Assembly (NCBI GenBank): GCA_022315425.1
Contig: JAIUPT010000041.1
Coordinates: 1,116,001-1,180,000, forward strand
From: Pseudevernia furfuracea
Lineage: Eukaryota; Ascomycota; Lecanoromycetes; Lecanorales; Parmeliaceae
Direction: 5' to 3'
Length of the DNA: 64,000 nt
The notes under the pieces are model-generated. The model made no database searches. It had not been told where the DNA came from and saw only the letters and a list, made by a program, of their open reading frames with translations. Positions 59,891-64,000 of the stretch are shown piece after piece (the stretch's first letter is position 1; every line of letters begins with the position of its first letter). A program made the translations under genes and the position numbers.

Positions 59891-61240
59891 AGGGTATCTC
59901 AGCGACCCCAATACAAAATGGATAGGAAGACCTCGCCAGCTTACTCAGTTTCCTCCGAGTCTACCGAGACACAAGATCCCTGAAGGCGATGTTGAGACCG
60001 AATGTAGCCAACTCTGATATTAGGAGCATGCTTGCCTCATTGTGTCTTCGCCTATCCAAAAAGGCAACAGACCTGCCGTATCGAATAGACAACATTCACA
60101 AATTAGATTTCGAAGTTGAGGAGGCTGCTCATTACAAAAGCGCCAATTGCCGCGTTACAGATTTACTTGAACAACGAGCCGGGCAGACCAAATTAGGTTC
60201 TAGACAGATATGCAATCTCGGTACTTACTATCGAGGCAATATAGAAGCACTCGAGACTCAAATTACCGCGATGCAAGAGCTTTATAATAGAATAGTATCC
60301 GCTGGGACCGCTGCGTGTTGAAATGCGGTAGAGATCTGTCAAAAGGGGACGAGAACAACGAACCGCGAATTGGTGACGCTGATGACTTTGACTCATCCAA
60401 GATAAGGATAGCTACGTGCGGTGAACTCATCTGTGCTCCATGCTTCGCCCTCTCCGGCATGTCGATGTGCCCTAGCGATGAAAGATGCCAACATCAGGGT
60501 TTGTGTGAGCTTTTTACGGTGGATCCATCCGGCCCATCAGGCTCATCCGGCCTTCCGGCAATTCAACCGAACTCTCGATTACCGGTAACAATGAGGGCAC
60601 TCCAGAAAGATCTCTTGGCCTTGCCAGAGACGGACAAGAGGTAATTGCCCCAGTCCGCAGAGGGTTACCCCTTTCTCAAATGTCTACCAGTATTGTTTTC
60701 TCGTTCTGGACTACCACCTTGGATCTTGCTGGAATGGCACTGGACCAAGTTCACGTACACTACACTCGTGTTGATGGTAGGATGCTTGCCAAGCAAAGAC
60801 AGCTGGCCCTTGACAGCTCTGTCGAGGATCCTCGTGTCCGTACCATCCTCATTTCGTTGCGTTGCGGTTCGACCGGGTACGTGAAGCGTCTTCATCTCCG
60901 CAAATACCTTTCGCCACTGTCAATTGAAGGCTGAATCTGACGGCCGCAAACCATGTTTTCCTCATGGAGCCGCAATGGAATGCCATGGTCGAGAACCAGG
61001 CTCTCGATCGCGTGCATAGGATTGGGCAGACACAAGAGGTTACAATGGTACGCCATACAGTGAGAGACACCCTAGAAGAGATACGCTAACATCAATCCCA
61101 TGATCTCATACTTGCAATGCAGGAGCTGACATCCGCATAGAGCATCCGCCATCAGCAGTCGAAGAAAAGAAATTTAGCCGAGCAAGCGTTTGCTCTGGCT
61201 AGAGGTCACAATGATTGGATGGACGTGAGTAACAACTGCG
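59815..61240 (+). pseudogene. Helicase half of an HLTF-like SNF2 ATPase, decayed
   Basis: Read in order on the plus strand: AHEIRVDTTLRAKAICDLEA (motif II DEAHxIRN region), then a TAG where RWGIS is expected, GISATPIQNG (motif III, GTPIQN) and another TAG, EDLASLLSFLRVYR and IHKLDFEVEEAAHYKSANCR. Next comes a RING-like stretch (CCKCG-type start broken near 60318, then IRIATCGELICAPCF). The C-terminal helicase lobe follows as IVFSFWTTTLDLAGMALDQV, VDGRMLAKQRQLAL and, across an intron (60878-60930), GLNLTAANHVFLMEPQWNA then LDRVHRIGQTQEVTMVRHTV. The donor after DTLEE is AT instead of GT, and a TAG follows in the next piece. These lesions and the missing front half show a dead copy of a helicase-like transcription factor (Rad5/HLTF group). 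Confidence 0.82.
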
Positions 61241-61761
61241 AAGATGTCAACATGCTGTCATTGATTGAGATGAATAGCGTACCCGGAAAATGCTCTCCAA
61301 CGTGCCATGACGGCGATATAAGATAGCTGGCCAAACAGTACGCGTTGATCGTGAACAATCCCCGGGTACGGACCCACATGACTTGCTCAAGCGCCTCGCC
61401 TACGTCGACGCCCTTTCATCCTAAGTCTCTCCGCGACTCAAGTTGTAAGCTCAGGAACATAAATTGAAAACCTTCTCATTAAACATGCAGAACGATTGTT
61501 TTCAACCCTCCTTCTTTTCCACAACTGTGGGTTAGATTTTTCTGAAGCACTTAGCGTTGGCAGATACTGTCCTAGCATCTTTGTGAATGATTGGTGCTAA
61601 GTCAACCGCCAAATCCGTTCTACATTCTGGAATCACCACCCCTTCCCTTAGATTTACAGCACCATGTCCGCCAGATCTACATCTCTACTCTAGTAAACCT
61701 CACGGTGCCGCCGATATGTATTACCAAATGTAAAGTCTAGCGGCAGCCAGTCCGTTACGTC
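61241..61761. other. Intergenic stretch between two relics
   Basis: Nothing supported. Confidence 0.45.
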
Positions 61762-62990
61762 TCAACGTATGATTCCATTGGCAACAGATTTCCTGTCACA
61801 AAAGATTTTATAGGCATGCAAAATCCAACAAGACATAAGTACCGTTAATACCTCACTGCCTATTTTAGCGGGCATCTTGGACACGACATCTGCGACCATC
61901 TTGCGCTGGACCTTGCCAGTGGGCGTTTTCGGTATCTCATCTTGGAACCAGGTCCACCCCTTGAGGTCAGCCTCCAACTTTAAGCGAACGGTGTCTAGCC
62001 AATGGCACCAACCTTTCCTGGGCACCTTATACGCCGCGCCACGTTCTCCCACCCATTTCTTCAGCGCTCCCGCCTCGACAGCTTCTTCTCCCTCTCCGAG
62101 ATTGACGGCGCAACCGACGTCCTGGTCATGCATATCATCATTGATCGCGAAACAAACCACCTCAGCCACAGCCCGATGCTGCGCGATAATGTTATCAAGC
62201 TCCACCGGGGAGATTTTCCCGCCGCCCTTGTTGATGAGCTCTTTGAGGCGCCCGGTCAAGGTGAGGTAGGTAGTGCTCCTCATCTAGCTTGCCTTGATCA
62301 CCCGGTGCGGAAAAATCCCGTCCTAGTAAAACCGAGTCTCGTTGGCGGGCAGAGTTCCGAAGGTATCCATGTGTCACATTCGCACCTCGGATGCAAACCT
62401 CGCCTTCCTTCCCCCTTGGGGAACAGGAGCACCACTTGCATCGAGAATTTGCCAACCCGATGCCATCAGCTGCACGATCGACGCAGCCCCGTGATCGTTT
62501 GGCAGGCCGGAGGGGATTTGAAATGATGAGATGGCAGGCTTCAGTCGTGGCGTAAGACTCCGGGACGGGAGCTTCGAACCGTAGCTCGAGCTGGTGGAAC
62601 AGCGATGGTGGTAGCTGCGAGGAACACGAAGGAATGGATATGATGGATGGGAGCGGATTTGGCGAATCGGTGGAGCATACGGTGCCTTGTGGGTGTGCAT
62701 GTGTACCATGAAGCTCGATATTCTGTAATTTACTTCTAGAAAGATGGGGTGAGACGACTGGGTAGGATGATGGTACCGCCAGATCTGAGGGGGGCTAGGA
62801 AGGACGCTAGAAGTCCGTGAACATGGAATAGAGGCATGATGAGGATGGTGCGGTCCTGTTCTGTGAGCTGATAGGTTCTACAGATGTTGTCTGATTTCAA
62901 GATTAGTGGAACGCTTTTGAGTAGAATCAATCTCCATGTGCTTACCGATGGATCAGACCAGATTACGATAAGTGAGAGAGGCACCTGTAA
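61762..62990 (-). pseudogene. Broken AMP-dependent acyl-CoA synthetase gene (Pcs60-like)
   Basis: Minus-strand pieces in order: YQLTEQDRTILIMPLFHVHG and LRSGGTIILPSRLTPSF; then, in another frame, LFHQLELRFEAPVPESYATT plus EACHLIISNPLRPAKR (the Y-[AG]-x-TE motif); then RGKEGEVCIRGANVTHGYLR and GDQGKLDEEHY; then LTGRLKELINKGGGKISPVE and a C-terminal domain ending in IPKTPTGKVQRKMV. At least three frame changes separate these blocks. The C-terminal domain carries an extra roughly 30-residue insert before DEIPKTPTGK. The first third of the enzyme, including the usual P-loop-like TSGTTG motif, is not readable. Intact relatives are peroxisomal CoA synthetases (oxalyl/fatty acyl-CoA type). Confidence 0.8.
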
Positions 62991-63184
62991 TGTTCAATGA
63001 GCTCTTGGCTAAGAGAAGGGCAGTATTGAAAGATGTATATCAAGCCTTTTAGCGAGTAAGTATATAGTATAGAAGCATCAAAGACGTGTTCACCACAGCG
63101 ACTCGAATATCTTACAGCCATTTTTCTTTCTTTCCTCCCTCTCACCTCCACCCAGCCTAACTTGGGTATCGACTTGGGTCCCGT
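62991..63184. other. Short gap between CoA-ligase relic and MAPEG gene
   Basis: Nothing supported apart from the 3' end of the MAPEG gene. Confidence 0.4.
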
Positions 63185-63825
63185 CTAACCCATGATCATC
63201 TGATAACCCGTCATGCCACTCATAACCAACAGTGCCAACTCGAATAAAGTGCCCGCGGCCCCAATCTGCCTCCCACTTCCATCACTTTTATCCTTCCTGC
63301 AATACCCAATCGTATAAGCCACCCTGCTCGCACACCACGCCACACCAACGCAGGCGCTGACAACCGGATCTACCATACCACCACACATTAGCCATCTCCC
63401 ATTTTTTCTCCTCCCCCTTCAGCTCCACTAGGCAGCACAACGAACATGCACATACATTTCAACCCCCCAATCAACATCCCCACCAACACCTGCGGCTGAT
63501 GCTCTAGGTAGTTTGCATGCGAGCGCACGGCGCAATTGAAGAGGTATTTCTCCTTGTTCTCCTTGCATTCAGCGGCGCTGGCGTAGGCGTTTGGGTAGGG
63601 GACCTTGGCGTCTCTGCGGTAGAAACCGACGTTGATGCCGTGGCCCATGGCGAGAAAGGTGGTGAGGGTGGCGGTGGCGAGGACGTAGCTGGAAGGAAAA
63701 GGGTGTTAGTCAGGGACGTCCAAGGATGATAGAAGAGGGTAGATTAGATGGACGGAGTGATTTGGAGGGCATGGGGGCGGGATGTAGTACCCGTATTCCT
63801 GAGGGACGGTGAGGGTGAGAGACAT
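63185..63825 (-). CDS. MAPEG family protein (microsomal glutathione S-transferase 3-like)
   Basis: Exons (minus) 63825-63791, 63688-63456, 63369-63185; 150 residues, the usual MAPEG size. Members are four-helix membrane enzymes that use glutathione in detoxification or peroxide reduction. Helices are seen at YVLATATLTTFLAMGHG, HQPQVLVGMLIGGL, VVSACVGVAWCASRVAYTIG and LFELALLVMSGMTGYQMIM. The family motif lies in NCAVRSHANYLEHQPQVL (R-x-H-x-N-x-x-E-x-x-P). The junctions G-YVLAT and GGLK-YPVVSA come from canonical introns of 102 and 86 nt, longer than most introns here. Without splicing the last helices are lost. Confidence 0.9.
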
Positions 63826-64000
63826 GCTGACGGTGGAGCTGGAGGGAATCTTGGATTATTAATCAGAGGTATAGAGAATTGTTTTGAGGGTTGCTGGCAA
63901 GAGTTGGGAGCTGTGAGGTTTTAAGTAGGTAAATAAGTTAAAAGGAAGGAGATGGGGGTCAAGCTTCGAGGCGGATAGAGATTGTGCCGAAGCCGAGCAG
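63826..64000. promoter_or_regulatory. Upstream region of the MAPEG gene
   Basis: On the minus strand the sequence before the start codon is C/T-rich (complement of GGAAGGAGATGG and similar), like other leaders in this window. No specific element is certain. Confidence 0.4.

Noticed and set aside
1..64000. tRNA, 5S rRNA or CRISPR arrays
   Set aside because: I looked for T-arm motifs (GGTTCRANNCC), the 5S start and regularly spaced repeats on both strands and found none that hold up by eye; a tRNA-scanning run would settle it.

Overview
The window is nuclear DNA of a filamentous ascomycete (Pezizomycotina). The evidence is short introns (mostly 48-80 nt, GT...CTAAC/CTGAC...AG) in nearly every gene, small intergenic gaps between housekeeping genes, and a velvet-family regulator. 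Other Pezizomycotina-like traits are an RS/RGG-rich RING protein, a MARVEL protein, secreted orphans, and decayed NACHT, CHAT and WD40 genes. Leotiomycetes is a guess from protein flavour, not shown by the sequence.

Left half (1-33 kb) is a mostly conserved block. In order: the 3' part of a PH/VWA-domain protein (+), mitochondrial metallopeptidase OMA1 (+), a decayed CHAT-domain gene (+), mitochondrial phosphate carrier (-), an alpha/beta hydrolase (-) and an RBBP6-like RING protein (+). Then come the velvet factor VelC (-), divergent from pyruvate dehydrogenase E1-alpha (+), histone acetyltransferase HAT1 (-), divergent from a ZIP metal transporter (+), a MARVEL membrane protein (+) and a small secreted protein (-). 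Where the reading frame was interrupted I rebuilt spliced gene models by hand; exon positions are given in the entries and the phases add up.

Right half (33-64 kb) is sparser. It mixes intact genes with many gene relics. Intact: a secreted cysteine-containing protein (+), a 98-residue protein made of two copies of one 36-residue unit (+), a class-I methyltransferase (-), a DGAT1-type MBOAT acyltransferase (-), the WD40 polyadenylation factor PFS2 (+) and a MAPEG/microsomal GST (-). Relics: a GDSL/SGNH hydrolase, a NACHT (NLR-like) protein, an orphan fragment at 52.4 kb, a WD40 protein with one in-frame stop, the helicase half of an HLTF-like SNF2 protein, and an AMP-dependent CoA ligase. A secreted protein at 48.3-49.7 kb is intact except for one frame change at a G6TG8 run, which may be a sequencing error.

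There are no operons and I see no biosynthetic cluster, CRISPR, tRNA, rRNA or intact transposon. The most unusual observations are the density of independent gene relics, the duplicated 98-residue protein, a phosphate carrier intron lacking an AG acceptor, a GC-AG intron that can be read through in frame, and a 230-nt intron carrying facing G and C runs.
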